A DNA stretch of 64,000 bases from Alopecurus myosuroides (lineage: Eukaryota; Streptophyta; Magnoliopsida; Poales; Poaceae): NCBI GenBank assembly GCA_028641055.1, contig CM054061.1, positions 61,851,904 to 61,915,903 of the forward strand. The letters are read 5' to 3'. This document shows positions 1-10,364 of the stretch, in pieces. The number at the start of each line of letters is the position of its first letter. The stretch's first letter is position 1. Under the pieces are notes generated by a model that searched no databases, was not told the DNA's origin, and was given only the letters and a program-made list of their open reading frames with translations. The translations under genes were made by a program, and so were the position numbers.

Positions 1-2400
1 CTCGGATTTTGGAACTGTGGTAGCCATACCTGTATGTGTCCAGTCGTTAACGAAATCAATTAAAGCTTGGGACTTGATTGCTGACCTGGGTTCGTAGTTT
101 ATGTGATAATCCCCCATCTCTATTGCCCACTTGGCTATTCTTCCCGTCGCGTCCGAGTTTCTGATAATATCCGACATTGGTATTGAGCTGACCACCGTTA
201 TAGGATGTTCTTGGAAATACGGCTTCAACTTCCTGCTGGCCATGAAGACTCCGAACACCAACTTTTGCCAATGCGGATAGCGCTGCTTTGCTTCTGATAA
301 TACTTCACTAATGTAATAAACCGGCCTCTGAACCGGGTAACCTTTCCCGTCCTCTTTGCGTTCCACGACAACCACTGCGCTAACGGCTCGGGGGCCAGCT
401 GCCACGTATAGCCACATAGGCTCTTTAGGACCCGGCGCCGCTAGTACTGGTGCTTCAGATAGTTGCTTCTTTAGTGCTTCAAACGCTTCATCTGCCTCTT
501 CGTCCCATACGAATTTATCCGATTTTCGCAAGAGCCGATACAAGGGTATTGCTTTTTCTCCGAGTCTAGATATGAACCGGCTCAAGGCTGCTACACAGCC
601 CGTGAGCTTTTGAACATGCTTCAAGTTCTCCGGCTTTTTCAAACTCTGGATCGCCTTGATTTTATCTGGATTTGCCTCAATTCCTCTCTCGGAAACTATG
701 AAGCCGAGTAATTTCCCAGCCGGAACTCCGAACACGCACTTAGTTGGATTAAGCTTCATCTGGTACCTCCTCAGGTTTTTGAATGTCTCCTTTAGATCAT
801 CGATAAATGTCTCCGCCTTCCTGGTCTTGATGACCGCGTCATCCACGTAAGCATGGACGGTACGTCCGATTTGGTCCTCAAAGCACTTTTGAATACACCG
901 TTGGTAAGTTGCGCCAGCGTTTTTCAACCCAAATGTCATAGTTTTATAACAAAAGGCCCCAAACGGGGTTATGAATGATGTTTTCTCCCAATCCTCCCTT
1001 TTGAGCTTAATCTGATGATACCCGGAATATGCATCCAGGAAGCATAGCAGATCGCTTCCCGCTACTGCGTCTATAATCTGATCTATCCTTGGGAGCGCGA
1101 ACGGATCCTTTGGACAATGCTTGTTAAGACTAGTGAAGTCAATGCACATCCTCCACTCGTTGGTCTTTTTCATCACCAGAACCGGGTTAGCCAACCAATC
1201 CGGGTGAAATACTTCCATGATAAAGCCGGCCGCCAGTAGCCGAGCGATTTCTTCGCCTATAGCTTTCCTTCTTTCCTCGTTCATTTTCCTCAAACCTTGT
1301 TTCACGGGCCTAGACTTGGGATCCACATGCAAACTGTGCTCAGCCAATTCTGTAGGGATACCCGGCATGTCGCTGGGTGTCCAGGCAAACACATCTGCAT
1401 TCGAGCGAATGAACTCCACGAGCGCCCCCTCCTGCTCTTTTCCCAGGTTAGACCCTATGGTAAACTGCTTAGTAGAATCCCCTTCGACAAAATCTATCTT
1501 CTTGGTGTCTTGCGCTGCCTTGAATTTTGCTCTCTCATCCTCAGTACTCGGTTTTTTTAAGGCTGTTCTATCGTCCGGGTTTACTTGAGATCGGTAATAT
1601 TCGAGTTCTTCCTTCCGGCATGCCTGCTCGGCCATAACTGAGTCTCCTTCGTCGCACTCGGCCGCTATATCCCGGTTCCCATGTATAGTGATGGTCCGTT
1701 TAGGACCCGGGATTTTCAGCTGTAAATACACGTAGCACGGCCTAGCCATGAATTGGGCGTAAGCCGGTCTCCCCAACAGCGCGTGGTAAGGACTGCGCAA
1801 CTTGACCACCTCAAACGTGAGCCACTCCACTCGATAATTATCCGTCGATTCCCCAAAAGCAACTTCCAAGGTGATCCTTCCCTCGGGGCTCGCCGAGTGA
1901 CCCGGTACGATCCCGTGAAAGATTGTTGAACTTTTCTGCAGCTGGGACTCTTTGAGACTCATCCGTAAGAAGGTCTCCCAGTAAAGGATGTTGATGCTAC
2001 TTCCACCGTCCATCAGGACCTTCTTCAGCTCGTAACCATTAACTTGGGGAGCGACCACCAACGCCAAGACTCCGGGACGCTCCACCTTTTCCGGATGATC
2101 TCTTCTACTCCACGTTATCTCTTGTTCTGCCCATCTAAGGTATTCCGGCGCGGCCGATGAAACCGGATTTGCCGCCTGCTTTGGTGTCTCTTTGTTCCTT
2201 CTACAAGTTCCTGTAGTATGCACATGATATTGTCCTTTTAAGTTAGTCGTTCGTACCGTGTCGACGAAGATGTTGATCCGGCCGACCGTCAATATAAATC
2301 CGGACTCGAGGTGATCCGGTTCTGGCCCCCAGCCAGGATCGTCCACCAACTTTTCTCCTTCGTGGTCGATGTAGATCTCGCCGATGACAAGATTCTCCAT
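1..2400 (-). CDS. Gag-deleted polyprotein: gag N-terminus fused to protease-RT-RNase H (partial)
   Basis: From the ATG at 2400 the frame is open for 800 codons to the window edge; I translated it and found no stop. Residues 1 to about 52 match the start of gag. The reading frame then jumps directly to the stretch just before the protease, so the capsid and nucleocapsid parts are absent while the frame is kept. The protease has the DGGSS form of the active-site Asp at residue 131. Reverse transcriptase carries YVDD at residues 518-521 and is followed by the connection/RNase H region. Polyproteins of this family are cleaved to give enzymes that copy genomic RNA into DNA. Integrase should lie left of the window. 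Where J has its first two pol stop codons, A has sense codons. Confidence 0.85.
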   Translation of the reverse strand, partial: MENLVIGEIYIDHEGEKLVDDPGWGPEPDHLESGFILTVGRINIFVDTVRTTNLKGQYHVHTTGTCRRNKETPKQAANPVSSAAPEYLRWAEQEITWSRRDHPEKVERPGVLALVVAPQVNGYELKKVLMDGGSSINILYWETFLRMSLKESQLQKSSTIFHGIVPGHSASPEGRITLEVAFGESTDNYRVEWLTFEVVKLRSPYHALLGRPAYAQFMARPCYVYLQLKIPGPKRTITIHGNRDIAAECDEGDSVMAEQACRKEELEYYRSQVNPDDRTALKKPSTEDERAKFKAAQDTKKIDFVEGDSTKQFTIGSNLGKEQEGALVEFIRSNADVFAWTPSDMPGIPTELAEHSLHVDPKSRPVKQGLRKMNEERRKAIGEEIARLLAAGFIMEVFHPDWLANPVLVMKKTNEWRMCIDFTSLNKHCPKDPFALPRIDQIIDAVAGSDLLCFLDAYSGYHQIKLKREDWEKTSFITPFGAFCYKTMTFGLKNAGATYQRCIQKCFEDQIGRTVHAYVDDAVIKTRKAETFIDDLKETFKNLRRYQMKLNPTKCVFGVPAGKLLGFIVSERGIEANPDKIKAIQSLKKPENLKHVQKLTGCVAALSRFISRLGEKAIPLYRLLRKSDKFVWDEEADEAFEALKKQLSEAPVLAAPGPKEPMWLYVAAGPRAVSAVVVVERKEDGKGYPVQRPVYYISEVLSEAKQRYPHWQKLVFGVFMASRKLKPYFQEHPITVVSSIPMSDIIRNSDATGRIAKWAIEMGDYHINYEPRSAIKSQALIDFVNDWTHTGMATTVPKSE

Positions 2401-2445
2401 GCCCTTCCGAGCTTCTCCCGTGATGTAGACACCTTTGGACGCAGG

Positions 2446-2462
2446 CCCCACGGTGGGCGCCA
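2446..2462 (-). other. Primer-binding-site-like sequence of element A
   Basis: On the minus strand TGGCGCCCACCGTGGGG starts two bases inside the LTR end, the position of a tRNA primer-binding site. It begins with TGG, complementary to a tRNA CCA end. I could not match it to a specific plant tRNA from memory. Confidence 0.6.
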
Positions 2463-2464
2463 AC

Positions 2465-2949
2465 TGTCGTGGGATAATCACGGCAGATGTTACCAGGGGT
2501 AACTGATCTTGGGGCAAGTCGACACAGGCGTTCGGGAGAGGGTTTAGCTCAAAGGAAGACATGATACAACTTGATATGACAGCCGGCAATCGGAGTCGCC
2601 GGATCTCTATTCTCGATACAATAACACGATTAGGGTTTTCGCTGGATACTCGATACCACTCGATATTGCTAAGGTTCTCGAATCTCTGGATCTCTGTCTC
2701 AAACTATACCCGGGGGTCGGTTTATATAACACCCGTACCCCCTAGCTTTTTCTACAAGGCACACCCGGGTCCTACCCAGACACGGCGTGCTAACTCTAAC
2801 TTTCCTTTACAACATCCCTAATCCGGATCACTAGGCCCACGAACTTGGGCCTCCACAAACATCTTTATCATTAATCGGATCCTGCACACCATCCTTTGGG
2901 CCGGGTTACTTCCCGGAGCCTGGCATATCGGGTTAGTATCCCCCCATCA
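2465..2949 (-). repeat. 5' LTR of element A
   Basis: The 485-bp LTR begins TGATGGGGGG and ends CCCACGACA on the minus strand, giving the canonical TG...CA ends. A TATA box (TATATAAA on the minus strand) lies near 2725-2733, so transcription would run leftward into the coding region. The 3' part of the LTR resembles the LTRs of J and H, including the shared run near 2470-2500, so the three are related families. Confidence 0.9.
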
Positions 2950-2983
2950 TGCTCTCTTTTGATCATGTATCTTTGCTTTTCAG

Positions 2984-3489
2984 TTGTTCGACCGGATGAC
3001 AGGAATGAGAAATAGTGGGTGGAGAACCACATCTTTCAAGAAACTGGTAGCTCAAGGCCTCATGCGAATAATTTTTGGTCTGATCGTAGTCGAGGTTTTG
3101 TGCTCGCCACCTTGAAGTTCCGAGTCATCCAGGCGAAGATACTCGTGAGTTCCTTTCACGAGGTTTTGATTGCAATGAACGCCGCTTTTTATCCGCTGCA
3201 AAGGGGTCCAGAAGATTGGAGCCATCTTCTCAGGGTGTTTGGTCGAGAAGGAGAGATTCACGAGTGTGTTCGCAATCAGATGACTTGCGGCTTGGTGGTG
3301 GCTCTCTCTTTCGTCCGGTTGTGGCGTTCTGAGGTGAACTTCAACTCCGTAGCTAGACTTCCTGATGGTCCAGTCGATATGTCTCCTCATTATAGGGCTG
3401 TTCGACCTGCGACACAGAAAATCATTCGATTGATCTCGGATGAGGTAGATCGGGTTTTGGCGGCTGAGAATGCTCATCGCCATGTGTAA
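2984..3489 (+). pseudogene. Last exon of the antisense gene of element B
   Basis: A plus-strand open frame ends at the TAA at 3487-3489. It is preceded by a pyrimidine tract and acceptor (TTTGCTTTTCAG, ending at 2983), so it reads as a terminal exon rather than a free-standing ORF. It lies between the pol stop (3770) and the missing 3' LTR, on the strand opposite pol. That is where J, H and F carry antisense genes. The visible part has no motif I can name; it contains a stretch ending in an IIRLISDEVDRVLAAE-like helix. The earlier exons were lost to, or separated by, the insertion of A. Whether it is expressed is unknown. The opposing minus-strand ORF over the same bases is a shadow. Confidence 0.55.
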
Positions 3490-3769
3490 GTGTAGGATGT
3501 ATATATCCTGTTTCGCTGTATAGTTTGTAAAAAACTGTTGTAAGGTTTTATCGTGTGTATATAAATTTTCCTGTAATGCTGAGTTAGGCGTAGCCCCCGT
3601 GTGTTTGTGGGGTGTATACCAGTTACTTTTAGCATGTAAGGATGAAGAATCTTCGAGTATCTATGGTTGAGAAACCATGTATTTTATTGCAATGACTGAG
3701 AAGTCATGTGTTTTTTCTGTCGAGCTACAAGATGGCTAGTATAGCCTTATTACTGCGAGGAAAATAAAT
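3490..3769. other. Non-coding interval between antisense gene and pol of element B
   Basis: This is the convergent tail region. The plus-strand antisense gene ends on the left side and minus-strand pol ends on the right side. It is T-rich with a TATATAAATTTT tract near 3557-3570. I see no gene here. Confidence 0.6.
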
Positions 3770-4966
3770 CTAGGGATAAAATTTGCGGAGGTGTGCAATA
3801 TTCCAAGGATTGGAATAGATGCCTCCAGTCGCCGGATTCTTCAGTCTATAGGCTCCGCCTGGGATAACTTCGTGTATTATGAAGGGTCCTTCCCATGGTG
3901 GCTCGAGTTTGTGTCCTTACTTCTGCTTGAGCCGTAGCACCAGATCTCCTACTGTGAAGGCTCTGTAGCGTATGCGGCGACTGTGATAGTTTCACAGTGA
4001 CTGTTGATATACTGCGGATCTTGCGCGTGCAATATCGCGCATTTCATCGAGTGCGTCCATATCTTCCATGAGTGCCCTATTGGAGGTTTCTTCGCTGTAG
4101 GCGACAACTCGTGGGGCGTTGAACCAGACGTCCTCGGGAAGGACTGCTTCTGCCCCGTATACCATGAAAAATGGTGTGTAGTTTGTAGATCGGTTTGGAG
4201 TTGTGCGGAGGCTCCATAGCACAGATGGTAGCTCTTCTGCCCAATGTCCCGCTGCTGGGTGTAGACGATCGAGTAGACGCTTCTTGATGCCAGCCGAAAC
4301 TAATCGGTTGGATCTTTCGACTTGGCCGTTGGTTTGTGGATGTGCAACTGAGGCAAATTTGAAGTTGATGCCCTTTTCCTCACAGAACTGCTGTGTTTCC
4401 TTTGCTGTGAAATTAGTACCATTGTCTGTAATGATGTCGTGTGGTACTCCAAACCTGCATATGATGGAATCGAGGAATTTGACGGCACATTGGGCGCTAG
4501 CCGAGGTTACTGGCATGGCTTCAATCCATTTGGTAAATTTGTCAACTGCGACCAGCAAGTGTGTGTATCCACCTGGCGTGGACTTGCGTAGTGGTCCTAC
4601 CATGTCCAGCCCCCATTGTGCAAAGGGCCAGGCGATGGGTATCATATGCAATTCCGTAGCGGGTGCGTGCGGTTGTGGTGCAAATCGCTGGCAAGTGTTG
4701 CACCGGTCGACTAGCTCCTTTGCGTCTCTAGCCGCTGTAAGCCAGTTGAATCCCGCTCGGAAGGCTTTTCCCATGATTGTTTTCCAGCTAGCGTGATGTC
4801 CACAGTCTCCTTGGTGGATGTCTTGTAGTAGTTCCTTGCCATCTTCGGGTGCTATACATCGCTGGAGTATACCCGAGATGCTCTCCTTGTATAACTCTCC
4901 ATTGATCACCCGAAAGGATTTACTGCGTCTGATTATCTGTCGAGCCTCGTGAAGATTTGCTGGGAG
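3770..4966 (-). pseudogene. Integrase region of element B pol (broken)
   Basis: The longest open part runs 4909-3992. The HHCC zinc-binding start is visible as GDCGHH followed by a C-x2-C (CNTC). The catalytic core has the first Asp in WGLDMVGP, the second in TDNGTNF and the Glu in GQVERSN. Beyond the stop at 3992 the sequence continues in recognisable but interrupted frame through a GPY/F-like tail (PPWEGPF) to the usual C-terminal PWNIAHL motif and a TAG at 3770. Integrases of this class join the cDNA to the host chromosome. No chromodomain is present, which separates B from element C. At least two stops make it non-functional. Confidence 0.85.
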
Positions 4967-6707
4967 CTATTTTGCGGACAAGTAGTCGAGGTATTTCCGC
5001 GTCCAGACTGGCTCGACCAGAAAAACTTGTCGCGAAGTATTATGAATAAGCTCGATAATGGCAACTTGTGGGCTAACCTCTTTTTCCGGTGCTGCAGGTG
5101 CTCCGGCAACTTTCTTGACTTTGACCGATCGTTTAGTCATTCGCTCGAAATATATCCCTGGCGGTACAGGTGTGTTTGTGGAACCCATATTGGCCAGCCT
5201 GTCTGCTTCTTCATTACTAGATCTCGCAATGTGCTTCAGCTCGCATCCTTTGAAAGTACCCTCGAGTAAGTTGTACATGTCACGATAGGCCACCATGTTC
5301 TCTGCGATAGCGTCACACTCCTTCATTGTCTGCTGCACGATGAGGTTGGAGTCGCCGTAGATCATCAGTCGGGTGGCTCCACATGCGACTGCCATCTTCA
5401 TCCCATGCAACAGGGCCTCATACTCCGCGTCGTTGTTCGATGCCGGATCATCGGGTGGAAAATCCAATCATAGGACGTATTGCAGCTTGTCTCCTCTAGG
5501 TGATATTAGGACAATTTCGGCTCCTGCTCCTTCATTTCTCTTGGACCCGTCGAATTACATTATCCAATTTCTTGTGTATTCAGGTGGTCCGGGCGTTTGT
5601 AGCTCTGTCCACTCGCTTAAGAATTCCACGAGTACCTGGGATTTCACTGCATTGCGTCCTGCATAGGTGATTTCCCAAGCGCCCAACTCGATGCTCCATT
5701 TTGCTATTCTTCCGGATGCCATAGGGGTTCTTCATGATTGTACTGAGTGAGGCATCATTAACCACTGTGATGGCGTGTTCCTGGAAGTAGTGCTTGAGTT
5801 TTCGAGCTGTAAGAACGACTCCATATGCGAGCTTCTGGTAGTGAGGATATCGTTGCTTGCATGACGAGACCACTTCACTTATGTAATAAATCGGTCGTTG
5901 GACTCCATATGCCTTTCCCTCTTCAGGTCGTTCGACTACGATTGCTATGTTGATGACCTTGTTTGTTGCGGCTAGGTATAGGAAAATTGGCTCCCTCTCT
6001 TGTGGTGTTGCAAGGACGCGTCTGCTTTGCAACGATCGTTTCAAGTCTGCGAACGCTTGTTTAGCTTCTGGGGTCCACTCGAATTTTTCCGTCTTTTTCA
6101 ACAGCTTGTGGAAGGGCAATGCTTGCTCTCCCAACCGCGCGATAAACCTGCTTAAGGCGGCTAGTCGCCCTGCGAGCTGCTGGACTCCGCGTAGATTGGT
6201 TGGCTCCTTCATTGTCAAGATTGCTTGTATTTTCTCTGGGTTGGCTTCAATGCCTCTGGCGGATACCAGGTACCCGAGAAGTTTTCCTGCTGGGACGCCG
6301 AAAACGCATTTTGTTGGATTGAGCTGATCCTGTATGCGTTGAGATCGTCGAATGTTTCTCTGATGTCTTCGAGGAGTGTGTCTTCTACTCGATTCTTGAT
6401 GACGATGTCGTCAACGTATACTTGTACGTTCTTGCCAATGAGCTTGGCGAGGCATTTTTGCATGCAGCGCTGATATGTTGCGCCTGCGTTCTTGAGCCCG
6501 AAGGGCATTGTCGTGTAGCAGTATACACTGTGTGGTGTGATGAATGCTGTCTTTTCTTCGTCCTCCTGCTTCATCCGGATCTGATTACATCCCGAATAGG
6601 CATCCAGGAAGGAGAGGCGCTGACAGCCTGCGGTAGAGTCCACGATCTGGTCGATTCGCGGGAGGAGAAAGTTATCCTTGGGGCAGTGCTTATTTAATGA
6701 CGTGTAG
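4967..6707 (-). pseudogene. Reverse transcriptase (C-terminal part) and two RNase H regions of element B
   Basis: The RT palm segment contains LDAYSG and the catalytic YVDD near 6413-6424. A frameshift follows near 6330, then the RT thumb, connection and first RNase H (5580-6218). After another frameshift comes a second RNase H-like segment (4967-5467) with [11 protein letters not shown] and a GDSNLIVQQ block. Two RNase H-type domains are typical of the Tat lineage. The right end is cut by the insertion of C inside the motif that continues at 21659. Confidence 0.82.
6703..6707. other. Target-site duplication of element C (left copy)
   Basis: TGTAG lies directly left of the LTR and is repeated at 21654-21658 directly right of the other LTR. 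This proves a complete insertion of C into the RT gene of B. Confidence 0.95.
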
Positions 6708-8930
6708 TGTCGCACCCGGACTTCTAGAGGATACTCGCAGTTCCGTTGAACAGTAGTTGATTGGATTACGGGGCTTACCAGCACCCGCATCTCTTACGAG
6801 TAGGCCAACACACTTATGTGTGACAACCAACCCCTACTGTTCATCGTCTACGTAAACCATCCCATAGAAATCAGGATACTACCATTGACGTACTTCATAC
6901 CATACACACATGGTACGTCAACGGCTTTTAACAAGATGATAGCACAACAGATCTCTAAGACACAAATAAATAGAAATAAGTTGCAAACAGCTCTCACTAG
7001 AGCAGAGATAGCAAATACAATCATCCAGAGGACACATGTCCCAACATATCATCATTACAAAACAGCGGAAGCATTCAAAGGGTCTGAGTACAAACAAATC
7101 CAAATACGCTTAAGAAGCCGGGAATGAAATGAAAACGGAGCCCATCCACGATGTCTCGGATCCTGCCCGGGTCCGCTATCTACTCATCAACAGCCTCGTC
7201 AAACTCCACGTAGTAGCCGTCATGGGGATCCTCGTAAGCGTAGTCTGCGGAAACCACAGCCCCAAAGGGGTCAGTACATAAACGTATTGGCAAGCAAGAC
7301 TCACAGTTCACCAAAGTGTAACCCGTCAACACCAAGCACAGATGCCTTGGGTTCAACGGAAGAAAGGGGATATAAAAGATGCTGCAACTGGCTGCACTAA
7401 CCAACTACAGAACATATTACAACTTCCGGCTAACAGAAAGGAGATAAGATAGCGTATCGTAACCAACTATAACTAACTCCAAACAAACCCATCCTGGATC
7501 TCGCCCCTTATCCAAAGAAGCAATCCGAGGATAACTCACACCGTTGGATTAGTGATGGATCAAGTTATTGTGGCAATAAGGCTATTACTAGTCAAGTTAT
7601 TATTAGTTAGGTGTAAGTTGTTCTGAGTACTTGTTAGCCAGTACTTTCACCAAGTAGTCCATAACCGCGGAAAACACGGCTTCTCGAGAAGATTTATCCC
7701 TGCAGGGGTGCACCAATTTGGCCGTACACGTAAGAATATCCCGCCAGACGGGAATCAAACCCACCAAGCGAGGCACTCTACACAACTCAACTCTTCTTCG
7801 CATCAAGCCCAAAGAACCACGTGCTATGCGTGCGCGGCTAATCGAGCCCCCACGAAGAAAAGGGGGACCCTCATAGCACTGGGAGACCACGCCGCCCTAA
7901 ATGCCGACTACAAAAGTTCCACCCTGGCCTCGGGTTCGTACCTGCATATGAGTGCATCAAATGGAAAGCCCGAACTAAGTGTGGCGATTTGGACGAGATG
8001 CGAATCGAATCAAATTGAGGGGGGCGCCCATACACGCTTCCCACATGCGGATAGTGCGCTCATCATGGATCAGTAGACAAGACCCTTTTCCTAATTAGTG
8101 TCGACACTAGCAGGCCTCAAAACCACGCCGGGCCTTCTGCCGGTGCCTTATCAGCAAATTATTATTACCATCAACATTAACAGGTTGTTGTTTAACATCG
8201 AGCCCCAGAACATAATAGAAATATAGTAACAGAAAGTAACGGGTAACAGACTCGAGCAAAACAACCCTAGGCATGCTAGTAAGACACGGGCAACAAGCAA
8301 AGGGGTTATAGGTGTGGAGGTGAGGCAATATCATGGTTAAGGGATAACATGTGATAGGTTCGTAACAGAAACAACTACTCATAGGGCTAGCAGAATAGAC
8401 AACGGAAAGTATCGGTATCCAATGTTGAAAGGAACACAATGGTTCGTGTGAGTGAATACTTGCCTACAAACTCAGCAGCCTGGTACTGAGCTAGATCCTC
8501 AGAAGGGGTGTCGTAAGTATCGTCTGTCTCAACGTCATCGTCTATCCGAGAAGAAGCAAACAAACAATGCAGAAAGATAAACAATCAATAACATGGCATA
8601 ATGCACAATCATGGGATAATGCATGACCATTTAATTGATGCATCAAAAATAAACTAGTTGACATGGTAACAACATGATTAAATGGACCCACATGCAATTT
8701 GAGTTGCACATGAAAAGGCCATGAATTATGGTTGAAACAATTGTTTTACAACTAATCAACAGGTGAAAGTGGATTAGTATGATGCATGGATGAGGAAAAC
8801 AGAAAAATAACAACAATAGAAACAATTTAAAATAAGGTTTACCAAGTTTAGAAATTTTTTTATTAAGTTAAGAATTTTTTGTTCCTTAAAGGTGTTACAC
8901 AAGCATTTGTTGTTTTCAGCAATTTAAATT

Positions 8931-9520
8931 GTTCAAAACAAATAACAAAGTTCATATTTGAAAAGAACATAAAATTTTAGGTGGATTACATGTTTCAATT
9001 ATTGAAAAAGGAATTACAATGATTTAATTATGAATTAAACAAGATTAAACAAGTTTTAAATGAATTTGAAACAAGTTTGAATATTATTTGAATTTTATTT
9101 GTTCAAAACATAAATTCAAATTCATATTTGAAAAGGTTATACTTTTCTAGTTTGAAAACATATTTTATAAGTTCAAAAATAATTTAATTTGAGCAAGTTA
9201 TGAATTTAGCAAATTTAAATGATTTAAACAAGGGTTAAATTATTTAAGCAATTTTAATTATTCAAAACATGAAACAAAATTTATATTTGAAAAGGTGGTT
9301 TGAAATAGTATGGAAAACATATTTTATTTGCATTATTTGGATTAAGTATGAATTAGTTATGCAATTATACAAATTTCACATGAATTGTTTGAATTTGAAA
9401 TTTAAATGCATTTGAATTATTCAAAACAGCAAACAAATGTTATAAACAGGTAGAGAAATAAATTTGGTTCAACAAACATATTTTACTTTTATTATTTGGA
9501 TTTATAAATTAAAAGTTATT
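8931..9520. repeat. Diverged tandem array, units of about 159-170 bp, in the LTR of element C
   Basis: The motif (G/A)TTCAAAACA followed by an AT-rich unit recurs at 8931, 9101, 9260 and 9419, spaced 170, 159 and 159 bp. The same motifs occur in the other LTR starting near 19398, and with spacings 170 and 159 in element G (31827, 31997, 32156). The units are diverged, so the array is old. Confidence 0.65.
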
Positions 9521-9712
9521 CACATTTTAAAACTAGGGACCAATCTGTGATGAAATAGGACTTAAAATGAAAAAGAAAAAGGCTGAAACTTTTTACACCG
9601 CGCAGTTATCTACCCTAGGCACTGCCAGTGGGCCCTGGGCCAGCGTGGACGCACGCGTGGCAGCAATGCCACACAGCAGCTGACGGGGGGGCCACCCTGT
9701 CAGTGCGCTGCG

Positions 9713-9812
9713 CAAAAAGTTTGGGATAAATCCCGCGGGCGCCAGGGCTCGAACCTGTGCCCAGCTGCGCGCGCGCAAGCACTGCAACCAGTGCGCTGCG
9801 AATCGTTTCTTA
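9713..9812 (-). other. tRNA-like segment (A-box/B-box) in the LTR leader of element C
   Basis: On the minus strand there is a GCACTGGTT A-box-like core. Downstream is a T-arm-like CAGG-TTCGAGC-CCTG with a 7-base loop matching the RNA polymerase III B-box consensus. The other LTR copy (about 20180-20280) has one change in the loop. I do not propose a functional tRNA: the acceptor and anticodon arms do not fold convincingly. Confidence 0.45.
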
Positions 9813-10353
9813 TCAGTATAAGGGACGCGAACAGGTTAAGGTTCAGCTCGCTGCTTAACTGAATTTCTGCGCGCGCGCTTAGCTGAACCTTGACACAGAA
9901 ACGACGGTGGCCGGCGATGATCTCTGCGTGATGCTCGTGGTCGTTGTGCTTGCTGCGGTGTGTGCTGGTGTGGGTGGCGTGCGTGCTCGCGCAAGGCAGA
10001 GAGGATAGAGAGGAGGGTGAGGAGGAGGTGAGCACCGGCGGTGTAGTCGAGCAGAGGCTCGGGGCAGTGCGGCGGCCAGAGATGTCGAAGATGGCGGCGT
10101 GGCTACAGACGGTCTCCGGAATCGCCGAGATGTCGATGAGCTCGAGGAAGAAACGACGATCTGATTCTCGTGGCTATCCAGAAGGGAGGAGCACGGCAAC
10201 GTCGATGACCTCCATGGGTTCAGACACGGAGGCGACGGTGGGTTCAGAGGTGAGGTTCAGAGAGGGATCGCCGGTGAGAGAGAGAGGGATTGGCGGCGGC
10301 GCGAGGGGGATAGGGTAGGGGCTAGGTTAGGGCTAGCTTCGGGGGGTCCTAGG

Positions 10354-10364
10354 TTAGCTATATA
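10354..10364 (-). promoter_or_regulatory. Candidate TATA box of the element C LTR
   Basis: The minus strand reads CTATATAGC between an AT-rich upstream block and a GC-rich leader carrying AACCCTA-like motifs. That is the layout expected at a U3/R boundary. If used, about 3.6 kb of the LTR would be transcribed leader. Confidence 0.45.

Larger units (their letters stand above)
1..2949 (-). mobile_element. Element A: Tat-type Ty3/Gypsy retrotransposon, 5' portion, gag-deleted
   Basis: Reading on the minus strand, a 5' LTR (right) is followed by a primer-binding-like site, a short gag remnant, then protease, reverse transcriptase and RNase H that continue off the left edge. Close similarity to element J (47397-60641) at every position shows the order and exposes a missing gag block of roughly 2.45 kb. 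The element appears to have inserted into the 3' region of element B, because sequence right of 2949 belongs to an antisense gene intron of B. The target-site duplication cannot be checked, since the 3' LTR lies outside the window. Confidence 0.9.

Noticed and set aside
3052..3483. Minus-strand ORF of 143 codons opposite the B antisense exon
   Set aside because: A shadow of the plus-strand exon, with no splice context or domain. The plus-strand version has an acceptor site and the right position in the element.
4203..4796. Plus-strand ORF of 197 codons across the B integrase
   Set aside because: It lies exactly opposite integrase with its catalytic motifs, so it is a shadow frame.
9713..9812. 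A real tRNA gene in the LTR
   Set aside because: The T-arm and parts of the A-box fit, but the acceptor, D and anticodon arms do not pair well; it is kept only as a tRNA-like segment.
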